64,000 nt of DNA from Hemerocallis citrina (taxonomy: Eukaryota > Streptophyta > Magnoliopsida > Asparagales > Asphodelaceae), in NCBI GenBank assembly GCA_017893485.1, contig CM030364.1, positions 41,085,825-41,149,824 of the forward strand. Direction: 5' to 3'. The stretch's first letter is position 1. Every line of letters begins with the position of its first letter. The translations under genes and the position numbers were made by a program. The notes beneath the pieces were generated by a model, which was not told the origin of the DNA, made no database searches, and saw nothing but the letters and a program-made list of their open reading frames with translations. Shown piece by piece: positions 23,495-35,768 of the stretch.

Positions 23495-26356
23495 TGTTAG
23501 GGATTTATGGTCCTCCAGAGATTTTATTGAGTTATGCAGCACAATCAATACAAATCACTAAGCAAATAAAAAATCACACCAAACGCACAAATTACACAAT
23601 TATTTTCCGGTTTGGGCAAGCTCTAATATGGGAAGAAGAAATCGATTTATTATTCAACTAGAGAAAATACAAGAATATTATAATTTTCACCACGATCATC
23701 TCTTTAACCTCACCAAAAAATATTGGTTGTTTACAATTGGAAAAACACTCAAACTCTCTTTAATGAAGTACTATCTCTTTTGGCTCTCAATGAAGGCTTA
23801 TTCAATAATATACTGAGATCTATATAAACTCTAGTTTGATATCTTGATACAATAACTATCTTATATTTTCTGAAGAAGAAGTAACACGATATGAGCCATA
23901 CGATCTAACTTGGAGAAGAAGTCAAGCTTCAAACGAATCCCCAAGACTCGCATTTGAACACAAACAGCTGCGACGTGGTCGACTAGACAAAGTTCAGTTG
24001 ATTGTAGGGTGTGTCGGTCGACTGTGTAGTCAACTGCGCAGTCGACCACACACTCTTCTGTCATGCTGATGTTGCTTCTCATCTTCCATCCAACCGTCAC
24101 TTCGACCTCCTTTGCTTCATCATCTTCTTATCGAACTTAGTATGTAAGATATAAATACAACAATCTCTACCTTGGATTGCATATTATGAATCCACACATG
24201 TGTGATTTAAATCTTCTAGACTCTTTTATGCTCCTCATGCAAACAACTCGGTTCTGTGATTTCTTCTACTAGTTGAATCTACTCCCACCTTTTTTTTCCA
24301 GTTGATATGCCCCTCAAGGGCACACCCCATTAGACGTTGTCACGGAAGCGCCGCCTTCCGCATGAACTCCACCTACCCCGTAGTCTTGAAACACCTCTCG
24401 ACGCTATTCGAACATCGTAGTCTTGCTCAGATGATTCAAGTGATGAAAAACTAGATAGTTCTTTAGGAACGTAGGGCTTCGAAACACTTGTGCAAGTTTT
24501 CCCATCCCACAAAGCTTGTAGAGGTTGTGCTGAACACCCCTCCTTCCCTTCATCGCCTTATGACAACATTCCTAAACTGATAGGACTCCACCTTCAGTTG
24601 TGTACTTGCAGCCCCGTGCTTCAAGAGTTCTTAAGGATACAAGATTCTGTTTCAACTGAGGAATATGCATAACATTCTCTAGTGTGTAACCCTTTCCGTC
24701 TAGTGCCTCCAACTCGACTGTTCCCTTACCCACTACTTCAAAAAACTTATCAACCACCGTTCTCACACAACGATCTCCTGTGAACTTGTAAGTAGTATAC
24801 ATCCCCTTCTTGGAGCATAAATGAAAAGAAACTCCGATACCAACCAGAACACACATCTACAAAATTTGAAACAAGATTATTGTCTAAGATATCACATGAT
24901 TTAGCAGCACTGGATTTGGCGCCCATCTGACTCAACCATTTGTGACAATCCTTCTTGTAATACCCAACTCCTCTATAATGATAACAACAAATCTTACCCT
25001 TACATGCACTTGCCCTTCCGTTTGAAGTACCATCCACCTCCAAGCAACTCAAAAAAGTAGATGCCGATCACTTGACTCTCCTTCCTAAGTGCATCTTCCT
25101 CCAAGCCTTCGATCACACCTGCTGCTGAAAACTTCTCCTTGATATATTTCTCATCTAGCATGGTGATTGACAAGTTGGATAAATTTGGTGGTGAATATAT
25201 CAAGTTGGAAACTTTTAGATCATCTATGTTAATCGCCATTGGTTCAGATAACTCCGTATTGAACTCCACTGTCTGATCTAAAAGAGTGGTACTTTCCTTC
25301 ACCGAGAAACTCGACAACTTTCTCTTCTAGTACATCCGACCCTGTAACGACAATTCCAAGTAGTCAGTTATAAGTCTTGCCCACAGACTCACTGCGCTTT
25401 GCTGCTCCATGAGGTTGCACCTGACTTCGCTTGTCAATGACATCTGGATTAAACTTAAGGCTTCTGAATAAATCTCCTCCCAATTCTCTTGCTTTATGTC
25501 GATTGGTCTCCCTTTATCTCCTTTTAGGGCTAGTTACAAGCCCTTTAGAACCAATGTATCGTACATATTCACCTTCCAGAGATTAAAGTTGATCTTACCG
25601 TCGAAGTGCTTGATCTTTGTGATCTGATCTGCCATCTTCTCCAATGAATTCGAGCAAACTCACGAACCTAAAGCCCTAATACCAGTTGTAAGAGATTTAT
25701 GACCATCTAGGGATCCTGTTGAGTTATGAAACACGATCAATGCAAACGACCAAGCAAATATAAGATCACACAAAATACACAAAATATACAATTCTATCTC
25801 GATTTGGGCAAGTCCTAATCTGGAGGAGACAAAATTTAGATATTATTTAACTAGAGAAGATACAAGAATATTACAATTCTCACCACGACCTCTCTCTAGC
25901 CTCACCAGAAAATACTAGTTGTTTACAATTAGAAAATCTCTCAAACTCTTTTCAATGAAGTATTCTCTTTCTTGGCTCTCAATGAAGACCAATTACAATA
26001 ATATAAAGAGATCTAGATAAACCGTAGTTTGATATCTTGATACAATTGCCATTTGATATTTTCTAAAGAAGAAGTAACACGATAGGAGCTGTACGATCTA
26101 ACTTGGAGAAGAAGTCGGGTTTCAAACAAATCCCCAACACCTGCACCCCGAGCACAAACAGCCGCGACGTGGTCGACTACCCAAAATACAGCTGAACATA
26201 CTTGACTCTATCCGAGGGGGTGTCGCTCGCCTACACAGTCGACCGCACACCCTTCTGCCATGTTGCTGGTGCTTCTCATTTTCCATCCAATCGTCACTTT
26301 GACCTCCTTCGCTTCATCGTCATATTATCGAACTTAGTATGCAAGACATAAACTCA
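23495..26356 (-). mobile_element. Internally deleted Ty1/copia element
   Basis: Two directly repeated LTRs enclose a 1.5-kb interior. In minus orientation the 5' LTR is 25687-26356 and the 3' LTR is 23495-24162. Both end TGT(T/A)AG at the low-coordinate side. A degenerate initiator-tRNA-Met-type PBS lies just inside the 5' LTR (25673-25684; minus reading TGGTATTAGGGC). The interior keeps only Gag, the Gag-to-protease zone and pre-integrase; integrase, RT and RNase H are missing. The LTRs differ clearly by substitutions and small indels, so the insertion is not recent. Confidence 0.82.
24572..25317 (-). pseudogene. Copia Gag / pre-integrase fragment
   Basis: In minus orientation the N-terminal part (SITMLDEKYIKEKFSAAGV) is followed by a Gag zinc-knuckle relic CYHYRGVGYYKKDC, in which the expected third residue set is partly lost. 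A region like the copia protease-to-pre-integrase zone follows: VELEALDGKGYTLENVMHIP and LKQNLVSLRTLEARGCKYT. Frames change at about 25050 and 24860. Downstream (24330-24571) only a short open stretch without a recognisable catalytic motif remains. Confidence 0.7.
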
Positions 26357-26366
26357 ATTGTGACCT

Positions 26367-26367
<1 letters not shown>

Positions 26368-26425
<58 letters not shown>
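26368..26425. repeat. (CA)n microsatellite
   Basis: About 29 uninterrupted AC repeats begin just after the copia 5' LTR. Confidence 0.95.
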
Positions 26426-26428
<3 letters not shown>

Positions 26429-26449
26429 CAACTTCCAGTATTAATTGAA

Positions 26450-26641
26450 TTATGAAGTAGCTATACTTACTCGTTGCTTGTTGAGATTTAAAGGGCATGT
26501 GCGACTATCATCATCTGTAAGTTTCTTGCAACACCGATAATTTCTTATATTTCCTGTAGCTTTATTCTCCACCTTTGACTTCATTCTGTTATTTGAATTT
26601 CTACCTTTAGTATTTTCTTGGTTTGGATCCTTCAATATCAC
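26450..26641 (-). pseudogene. FAR1/MULE-transposase-like C-terminal fragment (tentative)
   Basis: The minus strand encodes KDPNQENTKGRNSNNRMKS and then CCKKLTDDDSRTCPL. This resembles the DP..V.TKGRP...R.KS and C..C...H..RTC pattern at the C-terminus of FAR1-related/Mutator-type transposases. The histidine of the knuckle is not seen. No upstream domain is present nearby, so this is at best a small relic. Confidence 0.35.
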
Positions 26642-26700
26642 TTTGATTCAATACAGTTTCCGATTCTCTACTTTGCACAGTTAGCTGCACTCCATTGTAT

Positions 26701-26982
26701 TTAGACGTAATATTTGTAGACTGACTTCTTTATCTTTAAGTGAACGCATTCCAAAATAAAATGTTTCTTTACATGTTGCAATTCAAAACCGTGAACAAGA
26801 AATATTTTGCAAAGAAATATTTTGTATACAAAACATGTTGCAATACAAAATATTTCTTTTGTACAGATGTAAATAATTATGAGGCAATTTTGTAGACTTA
26901 CTTCTTTATCTTTAAGTGAATGCATTCAAAAACCTGATCACGTACGATCTCGCACGCTTAGCTGTCCGATCATGATCATGAT
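26701..26982. repeat. Duplicated 45-bp segment, otherwise nothing
   Basis: CTTCTTTATCTTTAAGTGAA and its neighbours occur at about 26717-26755 and again at about 26900-26935. The intervening 150 bp also carries TGCAATACAAAATATTTCTT-like short repeats. No gene. Confidence 0.6.
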
Positions 26983-27452
26983 TGATATGGGTAAATAATC
27001 CAGCTCAATCTGAGCCGTCTGATCCCCTCAGGTTCCGCAGACTCCTACAGAATTAGGCTTACAACTCCTATGTGCCTTCTGCTGTTTCAAGCTCACAGAA
27101 GAGGGTCACCTGGCCCATTAGGGTTAGGGTTTCCACTCTCTCTGCCTATAAATACCAGACCCCCTCTCTCTTTCTGCAGGTATGGAATCCTTTCCATCTG
27201 AACCCTAGCTTTCCTTTCTTCCAATGACTGACTAGATCGTCAGAGGGTCTGTCGTCGGGATCTCTCCAGGTGTTTCTAGGTGTTTATGCAGGTGATCAGG
27301 GTGGCCAGCTAATAGCAACACCCCCTCTCCTGCTCCTCACAAGATCTCCATCTCAGACCCAAATCTGCGGCTGAGATCTGTCTCAGGCTTGTCTCTTCAC
27401 TATAAATAATAAAAACTCACATCTGTTGCTCCCACCACTAAATCAGCAGCAT
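26983..27452 (+). repeat. 5' LTR of the Tat-lineage element
   Basis: It starts TGATATGGG and shares with the 3' LTR the phrases GTTAGGGTTTCCACTCTCTC and CCTATAAATA (TATA box at 27147). The right end is placed near CAGCAGCATCA from the PBS position. About 470 bp, short in contrast to the other LTRs here. Confidence 0.75.
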
Positions 27453-27454
27453 CA

Positions 27455-27475
27455 AATTAATGTCCTCTGTGGGAA
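27455..27475 (+). other. Degenerate primer-binding site
   Basis: The sequence around GTCCTCTGTGGGAACGAG resembles the tRNA-Arg-type PBS of Tat elements (ending CGTCTGTGGGAA as I recall). It is altered at several positions. Confidence 0.45.
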
Positions 27476-27528
27476 CGAGACAGACTGGCCTGATCCCACG
27501 CTCGGATCTCTCCCCGAGCCCCCCCTTC

Positions 27529-28461
27529 ATGGCACCCAAAACCCAAGAGAGCACCCACGGCGGGACGTCATGCCGACCCTCATCCTTCTCGTAGTCACAT
27601 GAACACCTAGGGGTCCCGAAGACAGCAAGCCGATGGTCCGTCAGGGCTTGGTCTGAGTGCTTCACGCTCGGTCATCGTTGACCTTCGGTACATCATCAAC
27701 AATCGACAACCGGTGGAGGATCTCCGGCACCAGCTCAGCCAATCAAAGGGCGAGATCGCCCCCTCCAACCAGGCTCCGACCCACAACATTCACCCCTCCC
27801 ACGGGTCGGGAGCAGAGGTGCAACTGCTCCCCGAGAGATGGGCCACCCCCGAATAGTCACGAGGGCTGAGTCCCGGGATTTTCGGAACGAGGTCCTCCAG
27901 GCCCTCCGGGGTGGCCCTAGGATCGAGCGTCAACACGAGAACCCTCGCTAGGAAGAAGCCCAAGGCAGCAAGTCTCACGGTTCAACTCAGCCAGTGAGAC
28001 GGGACGAGTCCGTCCTTCAGCACCTACAAGAAATGGAGAATCGCCTCGCTCGGATTGGCGAGGGCAGGACACAACACAATCGGGGGTATCACCCTAGCCG
28101 ACCCCCGTTCTCCGCTAAAATTCTCGATGCAGAGATTCCGAGGAATTTCATACCATCCTAGTTCAAGACGTACAGCAGAGAGAGTGATCCTGCTGATCAT
28201 ATGAAAGGGTTCAAAACCCTCATGATGATTCACAGTGCCTCAGGTTATCTCATCTGTCGTGCCTTCCCAGTCACACTGTGTGGCCCAACATGGGAATGGT
28301 TCTCCAAGCTCGTCCCCAGCTCAAGGTGAGCTTCCTTACTCACTTCGTGACCAGTCACAAGGTCGAGAAGATGAGCGCGTCCCTCCTGGACCTCAAGCAG
28401 AAGGAAGGAGAGTTCCTTCGGGACTTCATCCGAAGGTTCACCACCGAGGCTAGGTCTATCT
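27529..28461 (+). pseudogene. Gag of the Tat-lineage element, 3' truncated
   Basis: The ATG at 27529 opens MAPKTQESTHGG. The conserved gag core is recognised at 28130-28461: SDPADHMKGFKTLMMIHSAS, then CRAFPVTLCGPTWEWFSKL and, in another frame, KMSASLLDLKQKEGEFLRDF and FIRRFTTEAR. Several frame changes and stops occur (for example TAG near 28160 and a shift near 28325). It is cut at 28461 by the LTR that starts TGTAACGCCCC. The zinc knuckle is not reached. Confidence 0.75.
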
Positions 28462-30178
28462 TGTAACGCCCCAATTTTTTATTAAAGTGGGGACGTCAGT
28501 ACATATACTGACGTTTTAGGGCTGATGACTAGCAGCAAATCTCAACTTTAAACAAACAGATTGATGAAAAGAGAAATGTATATATATAGTTGATGTGTCA
28601 GTGTATGCTATGACTTGGACTCTAATGCAAGATTAAATAATAAATGATGCACTTATTCTAATGCAAGCGAGACTCTGGAACAGTATGCAGCCCATACACA
28701 TACGTTCATATCAAGCCATTTCTCCATATTTGGAAATTTGAACCCGCGTCATGAATTCTACTCTTGTACCCATTCTGTTCCTAACACAATACTACATGAC
28801 TGATGAGGTTGCAGATACGGTCTAGTTCCGCTACTGCGGTAAAATAGTGGTGTCTATGTTTGCCACTATTTACCCAGCGAACCGGACCTCACTCAAAAGC
28901 CAACACGAATCACAAGATACTAGCCAACCTTGAGCCGTGTTCTCAACTCGTCATGAGAAGGCATAGAACTTGACAGAATCGTAGGGTCTATTTTCGTAGG
29001 AAAATCTCCCGTTCTTATCATGGCACTTCAAGAATTAACAACCGAGATACGGATCCTGTGCTCCCAACTAATCATGAAAAAGCACCGCTCGTATTACTTT
29101 GACAGGGAAATACATCCCAATAACACCACCTAGTTCGTCCTATAGGAGAAGTCGGATTATAAGGTATCACCAACTCTCACCCTTCGGCAATTCATAGATA
29201 AAAATGGTTAAGTAACAGTTACTACCCTAATGATGTCACTAACCATAACCAATCAAATGGGGCCGTACGAGCTACAATGTACTCTCAACCTAGAGTCGTA
29301 CTCTCAACTTGCCATGAGACGGCACCAAAAAATTCAAACAAGCGAGACATGCCACTGTGCTTCCAACTTATCATGAAAAGCACCTAATATGTCCTTCTTC
29401 AAGAGAGTGTAACAGTTGTTGACACATCTACCAAGTCTCAACCTAGACTTCACAAGATATCCTCGGATCCACTCATCGCCTATCTATTCAAGATAATTAC
29501 TACATACGAGCCCAATGAGCTTCGCATGAGACAAACAAATGCGAATAATTAGCACCAACTATTTCCCAACATAAACATGTTATTACATGACTTATGAGCA
29601 CAAGGAACACTTATTACTCATAATCAAGTGCATAATTCAAACTACTAACAATTTACGACAACTCTAGTTAACATGAACTAGAATTTCGTGTATAAGCTTA
29701 CTAACATGAACTAACATGCATGTTAAGCTAACTAATTTAACATACAAGATGAACATTCAAAACATAATCTCTTATACTTAGAAGCAACAGAAGAATCTTC
29801 TAACAACCTAGAAGCAAAATAACATGCTACTTGTATAAACTTTATCTTTTATACATAGAAACAACATAAAAAACTTTCTAACAACCTTTAAGTAATAAAA
29901 CATGCTACGCTTATCCGAATTCAACAAAATTAGAATTTTTAGAAAGATGAGAACCTCTACTACAACTCTCTAGTTGACAACCTTCTCATATGCAGTCAGT
30001 AAGAGGCACAAAAACTTCGAACACTCTAAACAACGAAGCTTCAGCCAAAAAGCCTGCTGCTGTCAACTTGTAAAGATCATAACTCATGCTCCGCTTATCA
30101 GAATTAAAAAAAAATGGACTTTTTGGAAAGCTAAGAACATCTACTACAACTACATAGTTAACAATTTTTTCAGATTCT
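28462..30178 (-). repeat. Gypsy-type long LTR, minus orientation, partial
   Basis: The low-coordinate end TGTAACGCCCC is the complement of an LTR end GGGGCGTTACA. Sequence to about 30178 resembles the R/U5 parts of the other long LTRs. It contains four copies of a short hairpin-like motif (about 28938, 29058, 29298 and 29357). No coding sequence. It is broken at about 30178 by a plus-oriented LTR start. Confidence 0.6.
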
Positions 30179-31709
30179 GTAACCCCTGTTTCCGATTGTA
30201 CGGATTTTTCTTGTATTTTTGTAGTGTTCTCTTTTCTATTTTAATGTATTTTGGATCTTGGGCTTGTTGTGGGCCTTCTGTTGCAATTTATTGTATTATT
30301 ATTATTATTATTACTATCATTATTATCTTTTGTTAGCCCAATCCAAACCAAGCTCAATTCTAAACCCAGTACCATATGTGTGTGTACAGATCAATCCTAT
30401 ATGCTTACCCGTATACAATTTCTCCACATTCACCCACTCTTCACAGTTCTCGTAACTACCTCCCCCACTATCTCCAACTACCCACTATTAATATTTTATT
30501 ATTATTTTTATAACAAATCTTCCCCGTCTCTCTCTCTCTCCCCACCTTCCTCTCTCTCCCCTATGTTTCGAAACTGAAACAGAGATCACACCCCCGAACC
30601 CAACTGCTCCTCATCAACCCTCCTCCACAGAGAACCCATCGTCATCCCCTTGACCTCCGAAGCACCCCCTCGTCGAGCCGCTCTCTTCGTCTTCCTCCTT
30701 CAACTCACCTCGTTGAACCTCTGCAACCTCCGAAGCACCCAACCGCATCGCTGCAACCCCCCTGCACCCCCTCATCTTCATCCTTCTCCTCTGCACTCTA
30801 TCGACGTGCCGCTCGCCCCTGCACCCCGATCACATCCACCACCATTGTCGCCATTGTTGATCATCTCCACCTCCTTGCCACTGCCGCCCGTCTTCCTCCT
30901 CCACCAACTCTGCCATTGCTGAAGTTAGAAGCTTCACCTCCATCGCCCGCATCTTCCTCCCGGTCGCCTGCCTCCATTGCTGCACCACAGCCACCCTTCG
31001 AGTCACCGTTGTCACTGCCCAAACCCATCGCCCCATTGCCTAGCCGACCATCTCGTCACCTCCATCGTCCTCCCTATCGCCTTTGCTCTCCCCGTTCACC
31101 TCGCAACCACTAAAGAAATCCTTCTCTTCCTCCTCCTCCTCATCGCCAGAGCCCGCACATCCCCTTGCTGATGCCTCCTCTGTTTTCGGAGCAAAATGGA
31201 GTCGCCTTGCCGTCAGCCCTGATCATTGCGTCGCTTCCCGACCGCTAGCGACTAGTCACCCTCGCCGCCAGCATTGCTAGCCTTCGCCGCCGTTCCTTCT
31301 CCCACCATTGCTCTTTCTCTCCTTCTCTCTGTCGGAAGGCAGAAGGAGATAAGGGATTGGTCTGTTTTTGGTGTGTGGTGTTCTGGGGTAGCGAATTCGA
31401 GATCGCCGTTTGGTGTTTTGCTAGATTCGTGTGGGTTGCTTGCTGATCCGCTGTGGTGAGTTGCTGTGTTTTGATTTTTTGGTGGAGTTGTGTGTTGTTT
31501 TGGTTTCGCATGTGTCTCGCCCGTGCTTTGCTTTTTCGTCCGGGATTCCGATCCCATTATTCTTTTCGCTTATTCGAATCTCTCACACAAAAGGCAAGTC
31601 CTCTTGAACTCGGTTAATTTTTCTAGTTCAAGATTATTGATCTCCTCTGCAAGTAGTTCCACTTCGATTATCTTAATATTGCTTGGTATACTTTTCGTTG
31701 GGGATAAAC
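30179..31709 (+). repeat. Gypsy-type long LTR, plus orientation, truncated
   Basis: It starts TGTAACCCCTGTTTCCG, similar in order to the solo LTR at 10358. A pyrimidine-rich leader (about 30520-30560) is followed by C-rich R sequence (30600-31300) that gives many overlapping low-complexity open frames; these are not genes. It ends where TGTAACGTCCCC begins at 31710. Confidence 0.55.
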
Positions 31710-31727
31710 TGTAACGTCCCCATATAT

Positions 31728-32031
31728 ATATATCATATGAAAAGCCCTGTAAACAGTAAAACAATAATTATGTAGCTCAAGTTTGAATAGTATGACAATA
31801 ATTAGTTGTAAATAAAGGTCTATTTCCAGTAGTATATGTTAAAAAATAATTATAAATGGGGATATAAAATCAAACTTCATAGAACTTTGAGGGTGGAAAA
31901 TGATGAAATTTAACTATTTAGAAGATATTTGCTATTTTCAATGTAACATGAGCAATAAAAAAAATAAAAAATCTGAAAATTTACAAACCTGAAATTTGAA
32001 AATCTAAATTTCTGAGTAAATAGATAGAGAA

Positions 32032-32096
<65 letters not shown>

Positions 32097-32770
32097 AATA
32101 ATTAAATAAATAAAGAAGTTATTTATTTATTTATTTTTGGGGGGGGGGGGGGGATTTGAATGAGTTTTGGGGGGAAAGTGTTTTTTGGGAGCTTAGATCT
32201 GGACTATTGAAGGAGAGCCACTTGATAGCTTTTCTTTGTGTTTTATTTATATACTAGATTTGCCCGTGGGCACGTGCCTACGGCACGTCTTCGGAACGAT
32301 ACAAAACACGAAAAACCATGTAAACAGTAAAACAATAATTATGTAGCTCAAGTTTGAATAGTATGACAATAATTAGTTATAAATAAAAGTCTATATTGAA
32401 AAATAATTATAAATGGGGGTATAAAATCTAACTTCTTAGAACTTTAAGTGGAAAATAATGAAATTTTAATTGTTGAAGAGATATTTGTTATTAAAAATTC
32501 TGAAATTTTATAAAACCGAAATCTTAAAATCAAAATTTCTAAGTAAATAAAGAAAGAATGGGAGAGAGAGATAGAGAGAGAGAGAAAGAGAGAAATATCA
32601 AAATGTAAAGAGAGGAGAGAGATAGTAAAAAAGTAATAAGTTTTTTAGGAGGGAAAATTTGGTTTTGGGATTTGAAATTTTGGAGGGAAAATGTGTTTTG
32701 GGAGATTTGATATGGACCTTTGATTTGGGGGGGATTGATTGTGAGCCACTTGATAGCTTTCTTTGTAATT

Positions 32771-32783
<13 letters not shown>
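31728..32783 (-). mobile_element. Two tandem Helitron-like repeats
   Basis: Unit 1 (31728-32247) and unit 2 (32252-32783) share CTGTAAACAGTAAAACAAT at the left and GAGCCACTTGATAGCTTT at the right. On the minus strand unit 2 ends with a hairpin ACGTGCC/GGCACGT, then CTAG followed by T (about 32252), a Helitron 3' signature. Simple GT, GA and poly(G) runs lie inside (32034-32152). No coding sequence. Confidence 0.5.

Positions 32784-32827
<44 letters not shown>
32776..32827. repeat. (TA)n microsatellite
   Basis: About 26 TA repeats at the right end of the second Helitron-like unit. Confidence 0.95.
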
Positions 32828-32831
<4 letters not shown>

Positions 32832-35400
32832 TTTTTTTGACCCCAAATTTATTTCTTTCAATTTCTATATCACTTTAAACATAAACTAAGATAGTTATAT
32901 TTCAAAGAAAATTTTGGCAGAGTTTCCCCTGAAATTTCTGCCTCGAAACACATAAAGCTTACGAAATTCTGCTCTAAATTTCGTAGCTCACATCACAGGC
33001 AATAATATCATGGGCTCCCCAGGCCAAAATGAGCAGAATCACACAGGTAATATAAATATCATGCTCTGGGGGCCAAACTCATAATAGAATATCAATTATC
33101 AATTAAAAACCATAAATTCCTTTCGAAACGTAGTAAAGTTTTTAGAAAATAACTTATAAAACATACCACAGGACCTGATACTCCACAACGAGATGGGTAC
33201 GGGTCAAAAACATATCGTGCCACTCCACACTATACTCATCATCATCATCCACATACTTATACATCTAAAATACAATTTAAATCATAAATTTCACTATTCA
33301 CATAATTAAACTTAAACAACAATTTTAAAATAAAATCTCCACTCCACAGAATCTACACCTCACCTCTGCATTGTTGAGGACTTGTAACAGTAGGGGATCT
33401 AGGGTAGTCTAGGGACTCCCTAACCCCTCAAACACTAAGGGGTTAGCTATTTCTGGTGTGAGTATAATTTACTAATTAAGCAATTAAATTAAACTTTATA
33501 AATAAAGAAAATAGAACGAACTTACGAATACCCAGATAATCAAATTTTACCTAAAATCTGAACATGTAAACATCATAAATCGGATTTCACATCAAATACT
33601 CTCCGAGTCATCACCTGTATGTATATCCATACCTGCTCATAACATACTTATCTTTAGTTTGGAAGTCATTCACAAATTAGTCGCTTAACGCCCATCACTT
33701 TATGCCTTATACAAATATTTCTATAACTTTACTTTTCCATAAAGCTTTACATTCACAAATAACTCTACTTTCACATAAACTGCACCTCATTTACCATTCA
33801 TTTGTATTTACAAACTCATAACTTCTATTCTTTCGTACTCATCTTCATTCATAAACATGTTCTTTCTCAATTTCATATCACATAACATCGCATTCATTCA
33901 TTTCTTACAACATATATCTTCACGTCTCGCAATACTTCACTTTCACACTCATTATACACTTCAACTATCTTCTTTTCATCCAGCTTTCATCATAAAGATT
34001 ATTTTAATGCTCATTCTCATTTTATCATATATTTTACTTTATGATTCATTTTCACGCCATAATACAACTTATGTTACTTCTCATTCTTGTAACTTACTAT
34101 CATTTTCCCTTGTAATTCATATTTCAATTTACTTCACTTTTATTTCCAACCCACAATACCGGCATCATATCAACAACTCATCCATTCACCTTGGAAGTTG
34201 TATCAAGGCAGGTAGTTCCCACCATTTTCACGGAAATAGCGGGTGAGTAGTTCCTCGACACACTTCCAAGGTACAACAAACTCATAACACAACATATTTT
34301 TCTTTAATAACTATTTTCACAACCATTCCCGTATTACATCTTCACTATCATTTATATGATACATAATACATTTTCTCTACTTCCCGTATTCATTCTCAGA
34401 ACATAAATCTTCCTTTTATCCTTATTCATTCACTTCATTTACTATCTCAATTTCATCTTATAATTAACTTATTTTATTCTTTATTCTTAACTCATAACAC
34501 ACTTCACTTTAATCCTCATTCTTTCCAGATAATCCACCACACCACAAACATAGTTTGGGTAATATACACCGCACCCCAAAACTGATAGCTTGGGTAATAA
34601 TCACTACACCCCAAGTAGAACATGGGTAATAACTCATCACATCTCCAGCCAATAGCTCAGTTATTAATTTATTTTAGTTTTCTTTTCATCTTACACTATA
34701 CTTTTGATGTAAAACTAATCCTAAACAGAGAATTTCCATGATTCTTAATAGATTAATTTACCAACACGTAGTGCGGATCAAAGTTAGAAATTTTAACAGT
34801 TAACCGGTTTGGATTTTTAAGAATTGAATCACGTTTAACAATCCCAATTAATAATTCAACTCTACAATCAATAATGAAATTCCTAAGCGTTCTTCGCAAG
34901 TAAAAGATTCAATATTGATTCGTACTCTAATCAAGTAAGTGGAACACTCAATTTCAATATTTGTGGTCGACAGTTAAATTGAATAATATAATAGAGATAA
35001 TAGATGGTATCAAAAATAAATGAGTATTGGAAAGAATTTACCGGGTTCGAAGAAAGTGTCGCGATTGCACGAAGAGATGAGGTCTGTTGCTGCTGGATTG
35101 GTGTGGGTAGCAGGGCGACGACGACAGGAGGTTGCGATGGGCGGTGCGAGGGCGGCACGATAGTCGGAGGTGGAAGGTTGGCTGTCGTCGCTGTGGTTGC
35201 TACTATCGATGGAAGGAGAAGGGAAAGGAGCTCTGGCGTCAGGATGAGAGTAGGGCGATACCAACGGGGGTCACGGTAGCAGAGGCACATGGCGGCGGCG
35301 CTGGAAGGGGAGGCACGACGAGGGAGTCACTGGCGGGAGTAATGGGTCGGGATTGAGGGAAAGAGATGAGAGGTGGGAGATGATTAGGGTTTTGGATTTT

Positions 35401-35768
35401 TGGGATTTGTTTTAATTTGGGGATTTGGGGGTTTTAATTTGGGGTAGATTTTAATTTGGGAGTATATTTTAGAGTTTATCACAAATCCTAAAATTGTATT
35501 AGGATTTATCACAAACCCTAATGAGTTGAAACTCAATTGTATCACACAAAGGAGAGAAGAAGAGTAAAACTCAACACAATAGTTTTTATCAAAAGTGGCA
35601 TACTTTCTCATTAATCTCATGACCTATAAATAGGCTCAAAATACATCTTGATACAAATCTCAAAATATTCTCAAAATCTCAAATACATAAAAAAGATTAC
35701 ATACGGCTATAATTACCAAAAACAAATATGGTACTGAAATAAAATCCTAAACTAAATAAGCAGCTGTC
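35401..35768 (-). repeat. Putative 3' non-coding/LTR remnant of the minus-strand chromovirus
   Basis: It lies just downstream of the pol end on the minus strand and contains a TATA-like CTATTTATAGG (minus) near 35625. No clear LTR pair is present in the window, so the assignment is by position only. Confidence 0.35.

Larger units (their letters stand above)
31710..35400 (-). repeat. Gypsy-type long LTR, minus orientation, with Helitron-like insertions
   Basis: TGTAACGTCCCC at 31710 is the complement of an LTR end. Typical LTR sequence resumes at about 32830 (TTGGCAGAGTTTCCCCTGAAAT) and runs to about 35400. There the G-rich 35010-35390 part mirrors the C-rich R regions of the plus-oriented LTRs. 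The right border is uncertain. Helitron-like repeats fill 31728-32783. No gene is seen in 32830-35400. Confidence 0.5.

Noticed and set aside
30650..31511. Cluster of overlapping Pro/Ser-rich frames on both strands
   Set aside because: C-rich R region of a long LTR, comparable with 10860-11230. The frames overlap on all strands, typical of composition and not coding.
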